DNA of 64,000 nucleotides from Streptomyces sp. NBC_00820 (lineage in GTDB: Bacteria > Actinomycetota > Actinomycetes > Streptomycetales > Streptomycetaceae): the NCBI RefSeq assembly GCF_036347055.1, contig NZ_CP108882.1:3856501-3920500 (forward strand). Reading direction: 5' to 3'. Within the stretch, counting starts at the first letter, position 1, and each line of letters opens with the position of its first letter. Under the pieces are notes generated by a model. The model saw nothing but the letters and a program-made list of their open reading frames with translations. It did no database searches and was not told the DNA's origin. The position numbers were made by a program, and so were the translations under genes. Below are positions 1 through 10,592 of the stretch, piece by piece.

Positions 1-1163
1 CGCGGCACGTAGTCCAGGTCGCACTCGGGATCGGGAACCTCGTAGTTCGCGGTCGGCGGTATCGCCTGCTTGGCCATCGCCAGCACGCACGCCACCACCT
101 CGATCGCCCCGATCGCCCCCAGCGAATGCCCCACCATCGACTTGATGGAGCTCATCGGGGTGTCGTACGCGTGGCTCCCCAGCGCCCGCTTCACCGCCGC
201 CGTCTCATGGCGGTCGTTCTGCCGGGTGCCCGAGCCGTGCGCGTTCACGTAGTCGATCGCCGTCGGGTCCAGCCGGGCCTGGTCCAGCGCCGTCTCGATC
301 GCCCGCGCCATCTCCAGGCCCTCACTGGTCAGACCCGTCATGTGGTACGCGTTGCCGAACGTGGCGTAACCGCTCAGCTCGCAGTACACATGAGCACCAC
401 GGGCCCGCGCGTGCTCCAGCTCCTCCAGCACCAGCACTGCGCCGCCCTCACCCATGACGAACCCGTCACGGTTGTTGTCGAAGGGCCGCGAGGCGTGCGC
501 CGGATCGTCGTTGTTCGGGGACGTCGCCTTGATCGCGTCGAAGCACGCCATCGTGATCGGCGAGATCGGCGAGTCGGAGGCACCCGCCAGGCATATGTCC
601 GCCCGGCCCTCCTGCACCGTGTGGAAGGCGTACCCCACCGCGTCCAGACCCGACGTGCAGCCCGTCGACACCGTCTGCACCGGACCGCGCGCACCGAACC
701 GCTCCGCCACCGACGACGCCACCGTGCTGGGCGAGAACGCCCGGTGCAGCTGCGGCTGCGCCTGCCCGTGATCCACGTCCCAGCGCTCACCACCATGGCT
801 GACCAGCACGTAGTCGTGCTCCAGCCGGGTGGTGCCGCCGACCGCGGTGCCCACCGACACCGCGATCCGCCACGGATTCTCCTCGGCCAGATCCAGCCCC
901 GAGTCCAGCACCGCCTCGTCGCCGGCGACCAGGGCGAACTGGATGTACCGGTCCGCCCGTTCCACCTGCTCCGCGTTGAGCCCGTACGCCGCCGGATCGA
1001 AATCACACTCGGCCGCGATCCTCGACCGCAGACCGGACGGGTCGAAGAAGGTGATGCCCCGCGTCGCCGTACGACCGCCCGAAAGCAGGTCCCAGAACGC
1101 CGGGACGCCGATGCCGCCCGGGGCGACGATGCCTATGCCGGTGACCGCCACCCGCCGGCTCAT
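1..1163 (-). CDS. whiE-ORFIII: Type II PKS ketosynthase alpha subunit (spore pigment), 3' end outside window
   Basis: KS-alpha of a minimal type II polyketide synthase. With its chain-length-factor partner (beyond the left edge) it condenses malonyl-ACP units into the poly-beta-ketone backbone. About 387 residues from ATG 1163 are present and the C-terminus is cut off by the window edge. Catalytic Cys169 lies in [14 protein letters not shown], and the thiolase-fold histidines are seen in NAHGSGT and VGHSLGA. The start overlaps the stop of the upstream cupin gene (ATGA), so translation is probably coupled. The order SchA/CurD protein, cupin, KS-alpha with a divergent FAD monooxygenase is that of the whiE grey spore-pigment locus. 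The exact polyketide cannot be read from this fragment. Confidence 0.95.
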   Translation of the reverse strand, partial: MSRRVAVTGIGIVAPGGIGVPAFWDLLSGGRTATRGITFFDPSGLRSRIAAECDFDPAAYGLNAEQVERADRYIQFALVAGDEAVLDSGLDLAEENPWRIAVSVGTAVGGTTRLEHDYVLVSHGGERWDVDHGQAQPQLHRAFSPSTVASSVAERFGARGPVQTVSTGCTSGLDAVGYAFHTVQEGRADICLAGASDSPISPITMACFDAIKATSPNNDDPAHASRPFDNNRDGFVMGEGGAVLVLEELEHARARGAHVYCELSGYATFGNAYHMTGLTSEGLEMARAIETALDQARLDPTAIDYVNAHGSGTRQNDRHETAAVKRALGSHAYDTPMSSIKSMVGHSLGAIGAIEVVACVLAMAKQAIPPTANYEVPDPECDLDYVP

Positions 1164-1633
1164 GACGGCACCTGGTCCCCGGCGGCCGACGCGCAGCACG
1201 CACCCGCCTGCCCCGGCTCGGTCATCACGGCCGCCGCCCCGATGACCTCCGTCTCCTCGGTGTCCACGTGACCCAGCTGCGGACGCGGAGCCAGCGGACC
1301 GAGGTGGAAGACGATCCGCGCCTCCTCGTCACCGACATTGCGGAACCGGTGCCGCATGTGCGCCGGGATCATCAGACCCTGCTCCGGCCGCAGCTCCTGA
1401 GGCTCACCGTCCAGGTCGACCTCCAGCCGGCCGGAGACGACGTACACGAACTCCTCGGAGTAGGGGTGGTAGTGCTCACCGATACGGTCACCGGGCTGGA
1501 TGAGGGCCACACCCATGAAACCGCTGGTGGCACCCACCGTCGCCGGCGTCAGCATGGCGCGCAGATCGCCGCCACGCCGCGTGTTCGGCTCGGTCTCGCT
1601 GAGGTTCACGATCTTCGGACGGGGCTTGACCAC
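1160..1633 (-). CDS. whiE-ORFII: Cupin-domain polyketide protein (WhiE ORFII type)
   Basis: Small single-domain cupin of 157 aa. Cupin motif 1 is visible around residues 48-68 (His54, His56, Glu60/61) and motif 2 around 86-97 (His92, His95), so a metal site is plausible. GTG at 1633 is chosen because GGAGG lies 5 nt upstream; an open frame continues further 5' but without a ribosome site. The family accompanies spore-pigment and other aromatic type II PKS clusters and is thought to assist cyclisation or oxidation; its exact reaction is not settled. It sits between the SchA/CurD gene (73-nt gap) and KS-alpha (ATGA overlap), so it belongs to the same operon. Confidence 0.88.
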   Translation of the reverse strand: MVKPRPKIVNLSETEPNTRRGGDLRAMLTPATVGATSGFMGVALIQPGDRIGEHYHPYSEEFVYVVSGRLEVDLDGEPQELRPEQGLMIPAHMRHRFRNVGDEEARIVFHLGPLAPRPQLGHVDTEETEVIGAAAVMTEPGQAGACCASAAGDQVPS

Positions 1634-1706
1634 AACTTCCTCCGTTGGTTGTGCCACCGCCGGCTCTGCCGCGCCGGCGCTTGCGGGAAGGGACGGACCC
1701 ACCGGC

Positions 1707-2789
1707 TCAGGCCTCCGGCGAACGGCGGTCGGTGACGAGATCCATCCGGGCGGCCGCACCCGCGAGCAGCTTCTTCGCCTCGGCCGCAGCACGCGCGTCC
1801 CGCGGCAGCGCCTCGACGTCCTTGCCGCGCACGTCGACCAGCCGCACCACCACGTCGTCCCGCTGGAACACCGTGCTGCGCAGCACCTCGCTCGACGGGT
1901 CCTCCGACGCCGCCTGGTCGCAGCTCGCCAGCAGCTCCGCCAGCCGCATCCCCTGGTCCTGGCGCGCCGGGTAGAACAGCGCCAGCCGCGTCTCCTCCGG
2001 CCGCTCCGACGCGCTCACGTGATGCACCGCCGGCAGCGCCGCCCGGGTGAAGAACATCCGGGCCGACTCCTGGTCGTCCAGATCCCGGTCCTGCTCCAGA
2101 TACGGGTTGATCGCCTCCTCCACCGCCCGCACCTCGGGCTGCTGCGCCACGTGCCGCAGCGCGGCCAGCAGGTCACCACGCACCTCGATGGCCCGCACCA
2201 CCCGGTTGCCCTGCATGAACAGCGACGTACGGCACAGCCGCGTCGTCTCGTCCACCTGGGCCTCGGGCGAGTCGTAGTCCGCGAGGAGCTTCGCGACCTT
2301 CTCCTCGCTGCCCGGCTTCACCGTGAACGTCAGCGCGTGCCGGATCACACCGTCACCGATCCGCGGGTGCGTCTGCAGCCGGCGGTTGCCGGACTTCTCG
2401 GCGGCCGACGCGCCACCCGTCTCGCGGACGATGTGGAAGCGCAGCGAACGGGTGTCACGCACGCAGCTGTGCAGCGGCTCCACCATCCGCACGTGCTCCT
2501 CACTGTTCACCCACGTGAGGAACGGCGGAGCACTCTCCCACTCACTCGTGATGAGCCACTGGGACGGGTTCTCGATCGACTGGCACAGCTGGTCGCTCAC
2601 GTGCCCCGGCACCGACGCGACCTGCGCGCACAGCTGCTCGTACGCCTCCAGGAACTGCTGCTGCGCGCCGTCGTAGACATCGACCAGAAGAACGACCCGC
2701 AGCGGCGAGCCGTCGAACACGGACTGCGAGACACGCTTCGACACCTCACGGGTCAGCGTTTCTGAAAGTCGTTCAGACGTGGTGGTCAT
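1707..2789 (-). CDS. whiE-ORFI: SchA/CurD-like polyketide protein (WhiE ORFI type)
   Basis: First gene of the minus-strand pigment operon, 360 aa. The N-terminal third looks like an antibiotic-biosynthesis-monooxygenase (dimeric alpha+beta barrel) unit, beginning near [11 protein letters not shown]. Two further related half-repeats follow (near [13 protein letters not shown] and [13 protein letters not shown]), which matches SchA/CurD family architecture. Start ATG 2789 has GGAG 9 nt upstream; the nearer in-frame ATG would sit on top of that site. Known homologues are encoded at the head of spore-pigment clusters (whiE ORFI, curD, schA); their biochemical role is not firmly established. No catalytic residue can be assigned from sequence. 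Confidence 0.88.
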   Translation of the reverse strand: MTTTSERLSETLTREVSKRVSQSVFDGSPLRVVLLVDVYDGAQQQFLEAYEQLCAQVASVPGHVSDQLCQSIENPSQWLITSEWESAPPFLTWVNSEEHVRMVEPLHSCVRDTRSLRFHIVRETGGASAAEKSGNRRLQTHPRIGDGVIRHALTFTVKPGSEEKVAKLLADYDSPEAQVDETTRLCRTSLFMQGNRVVRAIEVRGDLLAALRHVAQQPEVRAVEEAINPYLEQDRDLDDQESARMFFTRAALPAVHHVSASERPEETRLALFYPARQDQGMRLAELLASCDQAASEDPSSEVLRSTVFQRDDVVVRLVDVRGKDVEALPRDARAAAEAKKLLAGAAARMDLVTDRRSPEA

Positions 2790-2987
2790 CCTGCACATCT
2801 CCTTCGGGGGGCAGATCCGACGCCCGCCGCGGGGAAAGCGACGGCAGCGTGCCTTGATCCTGTGCCGGACCCCAGACGCCCGCGACTCGTATGAACCACG
2901 TGGGTGATTGGGCACGCGGAGCAGGCACCACCGGGCATGAGAAGTCACAGGCGCTCCATACACGCACCCCTGCCACTGGAGGCTTCG
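2790..2987. promoter_or_regulatory. Divergent promoter region of the pigment cluster
   Basis: 198 bp between the two divergent transcription units. In S. coelicolor the equivalent interval carries whiEP1 and whiEP2, the latter sigma-F dependent. I cannot place a convincing -10/-35 pair. The only clear symmetry is the 8-bp palindrome CCACGTGG at 2896-2903, followed directly by GGTGATT. Confidence 0.5.
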
Positions 2988-4646
2988 ATGCATCAGAAAG
3001 CCGACCACCGAGTTCCCGTCCTCATCGTGGGCGGCTCACTGGTGGGCCTGTCCACGTCCGTGTTCCTGGGCCGTCTCGGCGTGCGGCACATGCTCGTCGA
3101 ACGGCACTCCGGGACCTCGCACCACCCCCGCGGACGCGGCAACAACGTCCGGACCATGGAGCTCTTCCGCGTCGCCGACCTCGAACCCGACATCAAGGCA
3201 GCCGCGTCGCTCCTCGCCGACAACCACGGCATCCTCCAGACGCCCACCCTTGTGGGTGACGCCGGGGAATGGCTCTTCAAGCACATCGACCCGGGCGGCG
3301 GCCTCGCCGGACTCAGCCCCACCAACTGGTGCCTGTGCAGCCAGAACGACCTCGAACCCGTCCTCGTCGACCACGCCCGCGAACTCGGCGGCGACCTGCG
3401 CTACTTCCACCAGATGGAGTCCTTCGAGCAGGACGCCGACGGAGTGACGGCAATCGTCCGCGACCGCAGGACCGAGGAGACCCTCACCGTCCGCGCCGAC
3501 TACCTCGTCGCCGCCGACGGCCCCCGCAGCCCCGTCCGAAGCGCCCTCGGCATCACCCGGAGCGGACCCGGCGAACTCTTCGCCAACGTCAGCGTCACCT
3601 TCCGCTCCGCCGCCCTCGCCGACGTCGTCGGCGACCGCCGCTTCATCTGCTGCTACCTCACCCACCCCGACGCCGACGGCGCCCTCCTGCCCGTCGACAA
3701 CAAGGAGCACTGGGTCTTCCACGCCCCCTGGCACCCCGAGCGCGGCGAATCCCTCGAGGAGTTCACCGAGGAACGTCTCCAGCGGCACATCCGCGCCGCC
3801 GTCGGCGTCGACGACCTCGACGTCAGAATCACCGGCATGGCCTCCTGGCGCGCCGCCGAACGGGTCGCCGACCACTACGGCACCGGACGCGTCTTCCTCG
3901 CCGGCGACTCCGCCCACGAGATGTCCCCCACCGGCGCCTTCGGCTCCAACACCGGTATCCAGGACGCCCACAACCTCGCCTGGAAAATCGCCGCCGTCCT
4001 GGACGGCTGGGCCGGCCCCGGCCTCCTGTCCACCTACGACACCGAACGCCGCCCCGTCGCCCTCGCCACCAGCGCCCGCGCCTCCGCTCGCTCCGTCGAA
4101 CACAGCCACCCCGGCTTCGCCCCGGCCCCCGGTGTGGGGGGCGCCAAGCGCGGCGGCATCCTCAACGTCGTCCTCGGCTACCACTACCCCCACGGCGCCG
4201 CCCTCGGCACCGACCCCGACCACCCGGTCGTCCCCGACACCCTCACCCGCGGCGGCGCCCCCGGCACCCGGGCCCCCCACCTCTGGCTCCGCCGCGCCGG
4301 CAAGCGCCTGTCCACCCTCGACCTGTACGAACGCTCCCTCGTCCTGCTCACCGACTCCCCCGACGACGCCGGCTGGCACGAGGCGGCCCGCCGCGTCGCC
4401 GCCACGGACGGCATCCCCCTGGACGCCTACCGCATCGGCCCGAGCGCCGACGCCGACCTGACGTACGACACGGAGGGCACGGAAAACTCCCCAGCCCCGG
4501 ACTGGGCCGAACTGCACGGCACGACCGCCGACGGCGCGGTCCTGATCCGCCCGGACGGCTTCGTGGCCTGGCGCGCGACGGAAGCGGTGCCGGACCCGGA
4601 AGGCACCCTCCGACAGGTCCTGAAGGAGCTGCTCAGCACCGGCTGA
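2988..4646 (+). CDS. whiE-ORFVIII: FAD-dependent aromatic hydroxylase (WhiE ORFVIII type)
   Basis: Flavoprotein monooxygenase of 552 aa, class A aromatic hydroxylase family, expected to use NAD(P)H and O2 to tailor the aromatic pigment. The N-terminal dinucleotide-binding motif is VLIVGGSLVG (third glycine replaced by Ser). The DG motif is in VAADGPRSPVR near residue 180, and the FAD-ribityl GD motif is FLAGDSAHEMSP near 305. A thioredoxin-like C-terminal domain without catalytic Cys follows, as in the family. ATG 2988 is preceded by GGAGG. It is divergent from the rest of the cluster, as whiE ORFVIII is, and a long hairpin follows 13 nt after the stop. Confidence 0.92.
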   Translation: MHQKADHRVPVLIVGGSLVGLSTSVFLGRLGVRHMLVERHSGTSHHPRGRGNNVRTMELFRVADLEPDIKAAASLLADNHGILQTPTLVGDAGEWLFKHIDPGGGLAGLSPTNWCLCSQNDLEPVLVDHARELGGDLRYFHQMESFEQDADGVTAIVRDRRTEETLTVRADYLVAADGPRSPVRSALGITRSGPGELFANVSVTFRSAALADVVGDRRFICCYLTHPDADGALLPVDNKEHWVFHAPWHPERGESLEEFTEERLQRHIRAAVGVDDLDVRITGMASWRAAERVADHYGTGRVFLAGDSAHEMSPTGAFGSNTGIQDAHNLAWKIAAVLDGWAGPGLLSTYDTERRPVALATSARASARSVEHSHPGFAPAPGVGGAKRGGILNVVLGYHYPHGAALGTDPDHPVVPDTLTRGGAPGTRAPHLWLRRAGKRLSTLDLYERSLVLLTDSPDDAGWHEAARRVAATDGIPLDAYRIGPSADADLTYDTEGTENSPAPDWAELHGTTADGAVLIRPDGFVAWRATEAVPDPEGTLRQVLKELLSTG

Positions 4647-4659
4647 CCTGCGAAGACGA

Positions 4660-4697
4660 CGAAGGCCACCCGCACTGGGAAGTGCGGGTGGCCTTCG
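4660..4697. terminator. Bidirectional intrinsic terminator
   Basis: Perfect 16-bp stem (4660-4675 with 4682-4697) and 6-nt loop TGGGAA. It lies just after the hydroxylase stop on the plus strand and 9 nt past the 3' end of the tRNA on the minus strand, so it can serve both. No U-tract, which is normal in Streptomyces. Confidence 0.85.
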
Positions 4698-4705
4698 GTG
4701 TTCGG

Positions 4706-4779
4706 AGCCCCCTGTCGGATTCGAACCGACGACCTACGCATTACAAGTGCGTTGCTCTGGCCAACTGAGCTAAGGAGGC
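4706..4779 (-). tRNA. tRNA-Thr(TGT)
   Basis: 74-nt cloverleaf read on the minus strand: acceptor GCCTCCT pairs with AGGGGGC, D-stem GCTC/GAGC, anticodon stem ACGCA/TGCGT with loop CTTGTAA (anticodon TGT, reads ACA), T-arm GTCGG-TTCGAAT-CCGAC, discriminator T. CCA is not encoded. The 3' end faces the pigment cluster. Confidence 0.97.
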
Positions 4780-4913
4780 ACCCACGGGCGCCGCAGCGCT
4801 CGTGCCTGTGAAGTGTACCCACGTGCCGGTGTGGACCCGTCGGGAATTCCACCGCAGATCGCGGCCTCCCAGGTACTGACAGACCGAGTGGCCCCCAGGT
4901 ACCGTCCTGACCC

Positions 4914-4931
4914 AGTCCACCCGTGTGGACT
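4914..4931. promoter_or_regulatory. Inverted repeat upstream of msiK (candidate operator)
   Basis: AGTCCAC-CCGT-GTGGACT, 7-bp perfect arms, 68 bp before the msiK start. msiK is sugar-regulated in Streptomyces, so a repressor site is reasonable, but the sequence is not the DasR consensus and the protein that would bind it is unknown. Confidence 0.4.
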
Positions 4932-4998
4932 ACACCAACCACCTTCCTACAACGGATCGTCCGGCACGTTCCTGCCGGTAGAAGGGGGCCCGTTCGTT

Positions 4999-6138
<1,140 letters not shown>

Positions 6139-6164
6139 CGGAGCGTTCCCACCCGGGCCGACGA

Positions 6165-6201
6165 GAAGGGGCCCCGCGGCCAGCCGCCGCGGGGCCCCTT
6201 C
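6165..6201 (+). terminator. Intrinsic terminator after msiK
   Basis: 16-bp perfect GC-rich stem (6165-6180 with 6186-6201), loop CAGCC, 26 nt after the msiK stop. Confidence 0.88.
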
Positions 6202-6302
6202 GGCTCTCCGGTCAACCCCTTACCCAGAAAGAGACGCCGCCTCATCCCCCATTAGGGTGACTAAATGTCGCCAAATCATTACCGGGCGCTACTCTCACAC
6301 GC

Positions 6303-6764
6303 GTGACGCACTCCCACACCCCTCAGACGCGACGCAGCCACCGGAGCGGCCCCGCCCGCCGGATCGGCCGCTCTCTCGCCCTCGTCCTGCCCGTCGTCCT
6401 GGTGCTCTCCGGAACCCTCGCGGTCACCCGGGTCAACTGGACGGGGAGCCCCGCCGGCTCGGTGCTCACCGCCTCGGACGTCTCCTCGGCGGAGGTCCCG
6501 TCCCGGACGGCCTCCCACGCCCCGCAGGACGTGCTCCGCGACCATCTGATGGCGGAGCTGCAGGACAGGAACCCGGCGGTGGTCCTGACCCACCTCCAGC
6601 AGGCCGTGAACGGGCGTCCCTCGCTCGCCCGGCACTGCACGTCCATCGCCCGGGCCCTGGGCCGGGCCGCGGTACGCATCTACGGCGCCTCGCGCGCGCA
6701 GTCGTACGCCCGCCCGGTCTGTGACACGTCCTTCGCCACCGGGGTGCTGGCCGCGCGCGGCTGA
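6303..6764 (+). CDS. Small membrane-anchored or secreted protein of unknown function
   Basis: 153 aa. An Arg-rich N-terminus is followed by one hydrophobic segment (about residues 25-42, LALVLPVVLVLSGTLAV), then an exported soluble part with two Cys (near 113 and 143) that could form a disulphide. I do not recognise the family. GTG 6303 has no obvious ribosome site. A -10-like TAGGGT at 6253-6258 lies 45 nt upstream but without a good -35. It runs in the same direction as the nucleotidyltransferase that follows after 84 nt. Start uncertain; the coding call rests on GC3 bias and the clear export signal. Confidence 0.7.
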   Translation: MTHSHTPQTRRSHRSGPARRIGRSLALVLPVVLVLSGTLAVTRVNWTGSPAGSVLTASDVSSAEVPSRTASHAPQDVLRDHLMAELQDRNPAVVLTHLQQAVNGRPSLARHCTSIARALGRAAVRIYGASRAQSYARPVCDTSFATGVLAARG

Positions 6765-6848
6765 CCGGGGTGAGGAGCCGGCAACGGCTCCTCGAGGGAG
6801 CCTGTCGTGGCCGGAACGCCGGCCGGGGCGCCACGTACAGTTCGGGGC

Positions 6849-7580
6849 ATGACCCATCCGAGCGCCGCGTTGCGCCCCACTCAAGCCGTGATCCTTGCCG
6901 GTGGCCAGGGCTCACGGCTGCGTCCGTACACCGACGACCGGCCCAAGCCGATGGTCGAGATCCCGGGCACGGGAACTCCCATCATCGGTCACCAGCTGAC
7001 GTGGCTCGCCGAAGAGGGCGTGACGGACGTGGTGATCTCCTGCGGCCACCTCGCCGAGGTCCTGCAGAAGTGGCTGGACTCGGCCGACCTGCCGGTGTCC
7101 GTGACCACCGTCGTGGAGACGGAGCCCCTCGGCCGTGGCGGTGGCCTCAAGTACGCCGCCGCGCACCTTCGCCGTCCGGACCGGCCCTGGTACGCCACCA
7201 ACGGCGACATCTGGACCCGCTTCTCCCTGCGGGACATGGCCGACTTCCACACCGAGCGGGACGCCGTCGCGACGCTGGCGCTGGCCCGGCCGCGTCTTCC
7301 GTGGGGTGCGGTGCAGACCGACGGGTTCGGGCACATCACGGACTTCATCGAGGCGCCGCCGTCGCCGTTCGAGATCAACGCGGGTGTGTACGTGTTCTCG
7401 CCCGGGTTCACTTCGCTGCTTCCCGAGCGGGGCGACCACGAGCGGACGACGTTCCCGCGGCTGGCCCGGGAGCACAAGCTGGCCGGGTTCCCCATTCCTC
7501 AGGGTGCCTACTGGCGTGCCATCGACACGGCCAAGGACCTGACGGAGGCGGCCAGGGAGCTGGCTTCCCTGGGGCGGTAG
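6849..7580 (+). CDS. Sugar-1-phosphate nucleotidyltransferase family protein
   Basis: GT-A fold NTP_transferase of 243 aa, expected to join a sugar-1-phosphate to an NTP to give an NDP-sugar. The nucleotide-binding signature AVILAGGQGSRLRPYT spans residues 13-28, with PKPMVEI after it. A metal-binding Asp is in YATNGDIW, where GD precedes Ile. It is shorter than GlmU or full ManC enzymes and has no C-terminal beta-helix, so it is a stand-alone catalytic domain. ATG 6849 is chosen over an upstream in-frame start because the family N-terminus begins there. Substrate specificity (Glc, Man or heptose) cannot be fixed from sequence. Confidence 0.85.
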   Translation: MTHPSAALRPTQAVILAGGQGSRLRPYTDDRPKPMVEIPGTGTPIIGHQLTWLAEEGVTDVVISCGHLAEVLQKWLDSADLPVSVTTVVETEPLGRGGGLKYAAAHLRRPDRPWYATNGDIWTRFSLRDMADFHTERDAVATLALARPRLPWGAVQTDGFGHITDFIEAPPSPFEINAGVYVFSPGFTSLLPERGDHERTTFPRLAREHKLAGFPIPQGAYWRAIDTAKDLTEAARELASLGR

Positions 7581-7688
7581 CCGGACACGCGCGACGGGCG
7601 CGGCCGGTCGCACTGTTCCCCCGCCGCCCTGAGCGGGTCGGCCGTTCCAGGCACGGCGCCTGAGCGGGTCGGCCGTTCCCAGCACGGC

Positions 7689-7724
7689 AGAGGGCCCCGT
7701 ACCTTCCCTGGTACGGGGCCCTCT
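7689..7724. terminator. Bidirectional terminator between convergent genes
   Basis: 15-bp perfect stem (7689-7703 with 7710-7724), loop TTCCCT. It lies between the plus-strand nucleotidyltransferase and the minus-strand DoxX gene that ends at 7739. A 20-bp direct repeat containing GAGCGGGTCGGCCGTTCC precedes it (near 7630 and 7661). Confidence 0.85.
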
Positions 7725-7738
7725 CGCGTCCGGGTCGC

Positions 7739-9436
7739 TCAGCCCAGCAGGCCGCCCACCAGGCCCGGTTGGCCCGTGGAGGAGCTGCTGCCGCCGGTGC
7801 CGGTGCTGCTGCCGCCGGTGGACGTGGCGCCGCCGGTGGAGGTGCCGCCGGTGCTGGTCGGGCCCGCCGTGGTGCTGGGGGCACCGGGGGCGGGGGCGGA
7901 CTGGCGGGGCGGGGCCTGGCCGGTGCTGCCCTGGGTCTGGCTGGGGGGCGTGGTGGTGGTGCCGCCGGCGCTGTGCGCGGCGCCCGGGGTCGTGGCCGTC
8001 CCCGTGGGACTCGTACCGGCGGTGGCGCCTCCGGTGGGCGAGTCGGGGGCGGACGGGGTCCGCTGGTGCCGCCGGCCCGGTTCCTGCGGGAGCGGGGAGC
8101 CGGGGAGGTTGTTGCGGGGGGCCTCGCCGGGGCCGGGGACGACCACCCGGCTGGAGTCGCGTACGGCGCCGCCGAGGAGGGAGCCGACGAGGAGGGTGAG
8201 GCCGACGGTGACGGCGGTGATGAGGGCGCCCCGGCGCAGGACGTAGCGGCGCAGGTCCCAGATGTCGGCGCGGGGGCCGAGGGTGCGCCAGGCGCTGCCC
8301 GCGAGGCGGCCGTCGACGGAGTAGACGGGGGCGCCGGCGATGACCAGCGGGGACCAGGCGGCGAGGTAGATGATGTCGGGCGCGTCGTAGGCCGGGACGG
8401 TCTTCCAGCTGACGGTGACGATCAGGGCCGCGGAGAGCAGGGCGCCGAGGACGGCGGCGACGCGCTGCCAGCAGCCGAGGACGGTCAGGACGCCGACGAC
8501 GACCTGGAGGAAGGCGATGACCAGGCCAGAACCGATGGGGTGGTGGAGGGCGAACTGGCGCAGGGGCTCGGCGACTTCCCAGGGGTGCAGGGTGTTGAGC
8601 CACTTGACCATGGAGCCGCGCTTGCCGCCGTCGAAGTAGACGGGGTCGCAGAGTTTGCCCATGCCGGCGTAGATGGAGATGAAGCCGAGGAAGATGCGCA
8701 GGGGCAGCAGGACGACGCCGAGGTTGAGACGGCGCCCGGGGTAGTAGGCGTGCCGGGCCGGGTCGTCACTGCCTCGCCGGGCGGACCGTGTGCCACGGGC
8801 CCGGGCGGGTTCCTCGTAGTGGTCGAACTCGTCGTCGCCGTACGGCGGTTCGTCGTAGGCACTGCCGACCGTGCGCATGTGGGGCAGGAGGCGGGTGCCT
8901 CCGTCGGGGCCGGTGCGCTGGTGGCCTACGACGGGGGTCTCGACGGTCTGGTCGAGCTGGTCGTAGGTGTCGTCGTAGCCGGGGCCGCCGTATCCGGTGC
9001 CGGGGTGGCCGGTGTCCGCGTAGGTGGTGCCGACGCGCGGGATGACCTGGGTGGCACCGGCCTCGGTGGCGGGTTCGTCGGCGTGGCGGACACTGCCCCG
9101 CACCGCCTGGAGCAGCCGGTGCGCGCCGGTGTCGTCGGGGTCGGACTTGCCGCTCCAGACGACGGGCCGGCGGCGTCCGGCGGCTGCTCCGGCCCGGCCC
9201 GCGGTGCCGACGACCGGCGTGCGGGGGGTGTCCTGGGTGGCGCTCAGATGCCGGGCGATCCGCGGGGATGAGGTGCGCGTGCCCGTCGTGCCCAGCTGTA
9301 CGCGGAAGCTGGCGTGATTGACGATGACCTGCGCCGGATCGCTCGGCACCTTCACCATGCTCAGCGCGGGAGCGTCGTCGAATCCCGACGAGCGGTCCCC
9401 CGTGGGTGTGCGGGGTGTTCTGGTGTCCACACTCAT
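7739..9436 (-). CDS. DoxX-family membrane protein with long disordered tails
   Basis: 565 aa in three parts. Residues 1-235 are a hydrophilic, low-complexity cytoplasmic region with Tyr/Gly/Asp repeats. Residues about 238-390 are a four-helix DoxX membrane domain (LGVVLLPLRIFLGFISIYAG onward). One further TM helix follows (ALITAVTVGLTLLVGSLLGG, about 430-450), then an extracytoplasmic tail of about 110 residues made almost only of Ser, Thr, Gly, Pro and Gln. DoxX proteins are linked to quinone or thiosulphate redox and thiol stress, but the physiological substrate here is unknown. The tail encodes many STGG-type repeats. It is the last gene of the minus-strand carD-ispDF-cysS block; the gap to the methylase gene is 128 bp. 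Confidence 0.85.
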   Translation of the reverse strand: MSVDTRTPRTPTGDRSSGFDDAPALSMVKVPSDPAQVIVNHASFRVQLGTTGTRTSSPRIARHLSATQDTPRTPVVGTAGRAGAAAGRRRPVVWSGKSDPDDTGAHRLLQAVRGSVRHADEPATEAGATQVIPRVGTTYADTGHPGTGYGGPGYDDTYDQLDQTVETPVVGHQRTGPDGGTRLLPHMRTVGSAYDEPPYGDDEFDHYEEPARARGTRSARRGSDDPARHAYYPGRRLNLGVVLLPLRIFLGFISIYAGMGKLCDPVYFDGGKRGSMVKWLNTLHPWEVAEPLRQFALHHPIGSGLVIAFLQVVVGVLTVLGCWQRVAAVLGALLSAALIVTVSWKTVPAYDAPDIIYLAAWSPLVIAGAPVYSVDGRLAGSAWRTLGPRADIWDLRRYVLRRGALITAVTVGLTLLVGSLLGGAVRDSSRVVVPGPGEAPRNNLPGSPLPQEPGRRHQRTPSAPDSPTGGATAGTSPTGTATTPGAAHSAGGTTTTPPSQTQGSTGQAPPRQSAPAPGAPSTTAGPTSTGGTSTGGATSTGGSSTGTGGSSSSTGQPGLVGGLLG

Positions 9437-9564
9437 CTAACCGAGTGACATGGTGTTTGGACACTGTCTCGGGCCGCCGGATGTGTCCGGACCGCGTCAA
9501 AGCGGTCCGGACGGCCGGGCGAACACCGTGGTTACCCCGTACGGGTGAGGTTACGTACGGGTGT

Positions 9565-10506
9565 TCAGGAGCGTCGGCGCGCCGCCTCGTACAGCACGAT
9601 GCCCGCCGCCACACCGGCGTTGAGCGACTCGGTGCCACCCGGCATCGGGATGCGGACCCGGTAGTCGCAGGTCTCACCGACGAGGCGGGACAGGCCCTTG
9701 CCCTCGCTGCCGATGACGATGACCACGGGGCCGCCGAGGGCCGGAAGGTCGCCGATCTCGACGTCGCCGTCGGCGGCCAGGCCGACGATCGCGATGCCGG
9801 CCTTCTTGTACGCCTCCAGGGCGCGGGTCAGGTTGGTGGCGCGGGCGACCGGGGTGCGGGCGGCCGCACCGGCGGAGGTCTTCCACGCGCCGGCGCTCAT
9901 GCCGGCCGCGCGCCGCTCGGGCACGACGACGCCGTGACCGCCGAAGGCGGAGACGGAGCGGACGACGGCGCCGAGGTTGCGCGGGTCGGTGATGCCGTCG
10001 AGGGCGACGATCAGCGGGTCCTCGCCGTCGTCGTACGCGGCGGCGGGGAGGTCCTCGGAGTGCGCGTACTCGTACGGCGGGACCTGGAGGACCAGGCCCT
10101 GGTGGTTGAGCCCGTTGGTCATGCGGTCGAGCTCGGGGCGCGGGGCCTCCATGAGGTTGATGCCGCCGCGCTCGGCGACGAGCTGCAGCGCCTCGCGCAC
10201 CCGCTCGTCGTTGTCGATGAACTGCTGGACGTACAGCGTGGAGGCGGGCACGCCCTCGCGCAGTGCCTCGACGACGGAGTTGCGGCCGACGACCAGCTCG
10301 GACGTCGACTTGCCGGCCCGGCCGCGCGGCGTGGGCCGGCGCTGCGCCTGCTTGGCCTTGGAGACGGCGATGCGGTTCTTCTTGTGTCCCTTGCGCATCT
10401 CGGCGGGCGGGGTCGGACCCTTGCCCTCCAGGCCGCGGCGTCGCTGGCCGCCGCTTCCGACCTGCGCACCCTTCTTACCGGACATGCGGCGGTTGTTCGC
10501 GGCCAT
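9565..10506 (-). CDS. rlmB: SPOUT-family 23S rRNA 2'-O-methyltransferase (RlmB/TrmH type)
   Basis: 313 aa. The N-terminal ~70 residues are basic and disordered, followed by the substrate-binding domain ([12 protein letters not shown]) and the SPOUT knot. Diagnostic motifs are present: [15 protein letters not shown] (motif 1 Asn/Arg), GSEGKGLS (motif 2) and [15 protein letters not shown] (motif 3). RlmB methylates the 2'-O of a conserved G in 23S rRNA domain V; resistance methylases of the same fold are also possible. ATG 10506 is used, with GAGGGA upstream; MSGKKG seven codons later is an alternative. It follows cysS after an 86-nt gap containing a hairpin. Confidence 0.9.
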   Translation of the reverse strand: MAANNRRMSGKKGAQVGSGGQRRRGLEGKGPTPPAEMRKGHKKNRIAVSKAKQAQRRPTPRGRAGKSTSELVVGRNSVVEALREGVPASTLYVQQFIDNDERVREALQLVAERGGINLMEAPRPELDRMTNGLNHQGLVLQVPPYEYAHSEDLPAAAYDDGEDPLIVALDGITDPRNLGAVVRSVSAFGGHGVVVPERRAAGMSAGAWKTSAGAAARTPVARATNLTRALEAYKKAGIAIVGLAADGDVEIGDLPALGGPVVIVIGSEGKGLSRLVGETCDYRVRIPMPGGTESLNAGVAAGIVLYEAARRRS

Positions 10507-10548
10507 GAGATACCCGTCCCTCTGAGCGTTTGTTCGTATGTATGCAGT

Positions 10549-10574
10549 GTGCCGCCCGGAGAGCCGGGCGGCAC
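10549..10574 (-). terminator. Hairpin between cysS and rlmB
   Basis: 11-bp perfect stem (10549-10559 with 10564-10574), loop AGAG, 18 nt after the cysS stop. It probably terminates or attenuates cysS transcription before rlmB. Confidence 0.75.
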
Positions 10575-10592
10575 AGTCGATCTTGATGCGGG

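Noticed and set aside
3036..4768. Long open frames antisense or out of frame to the FAD monooxygenase
   Set aside because: High GC removes stops from all frames; composition is Arg/Pro or Gly/Val biased and the true gene has clear motifs.
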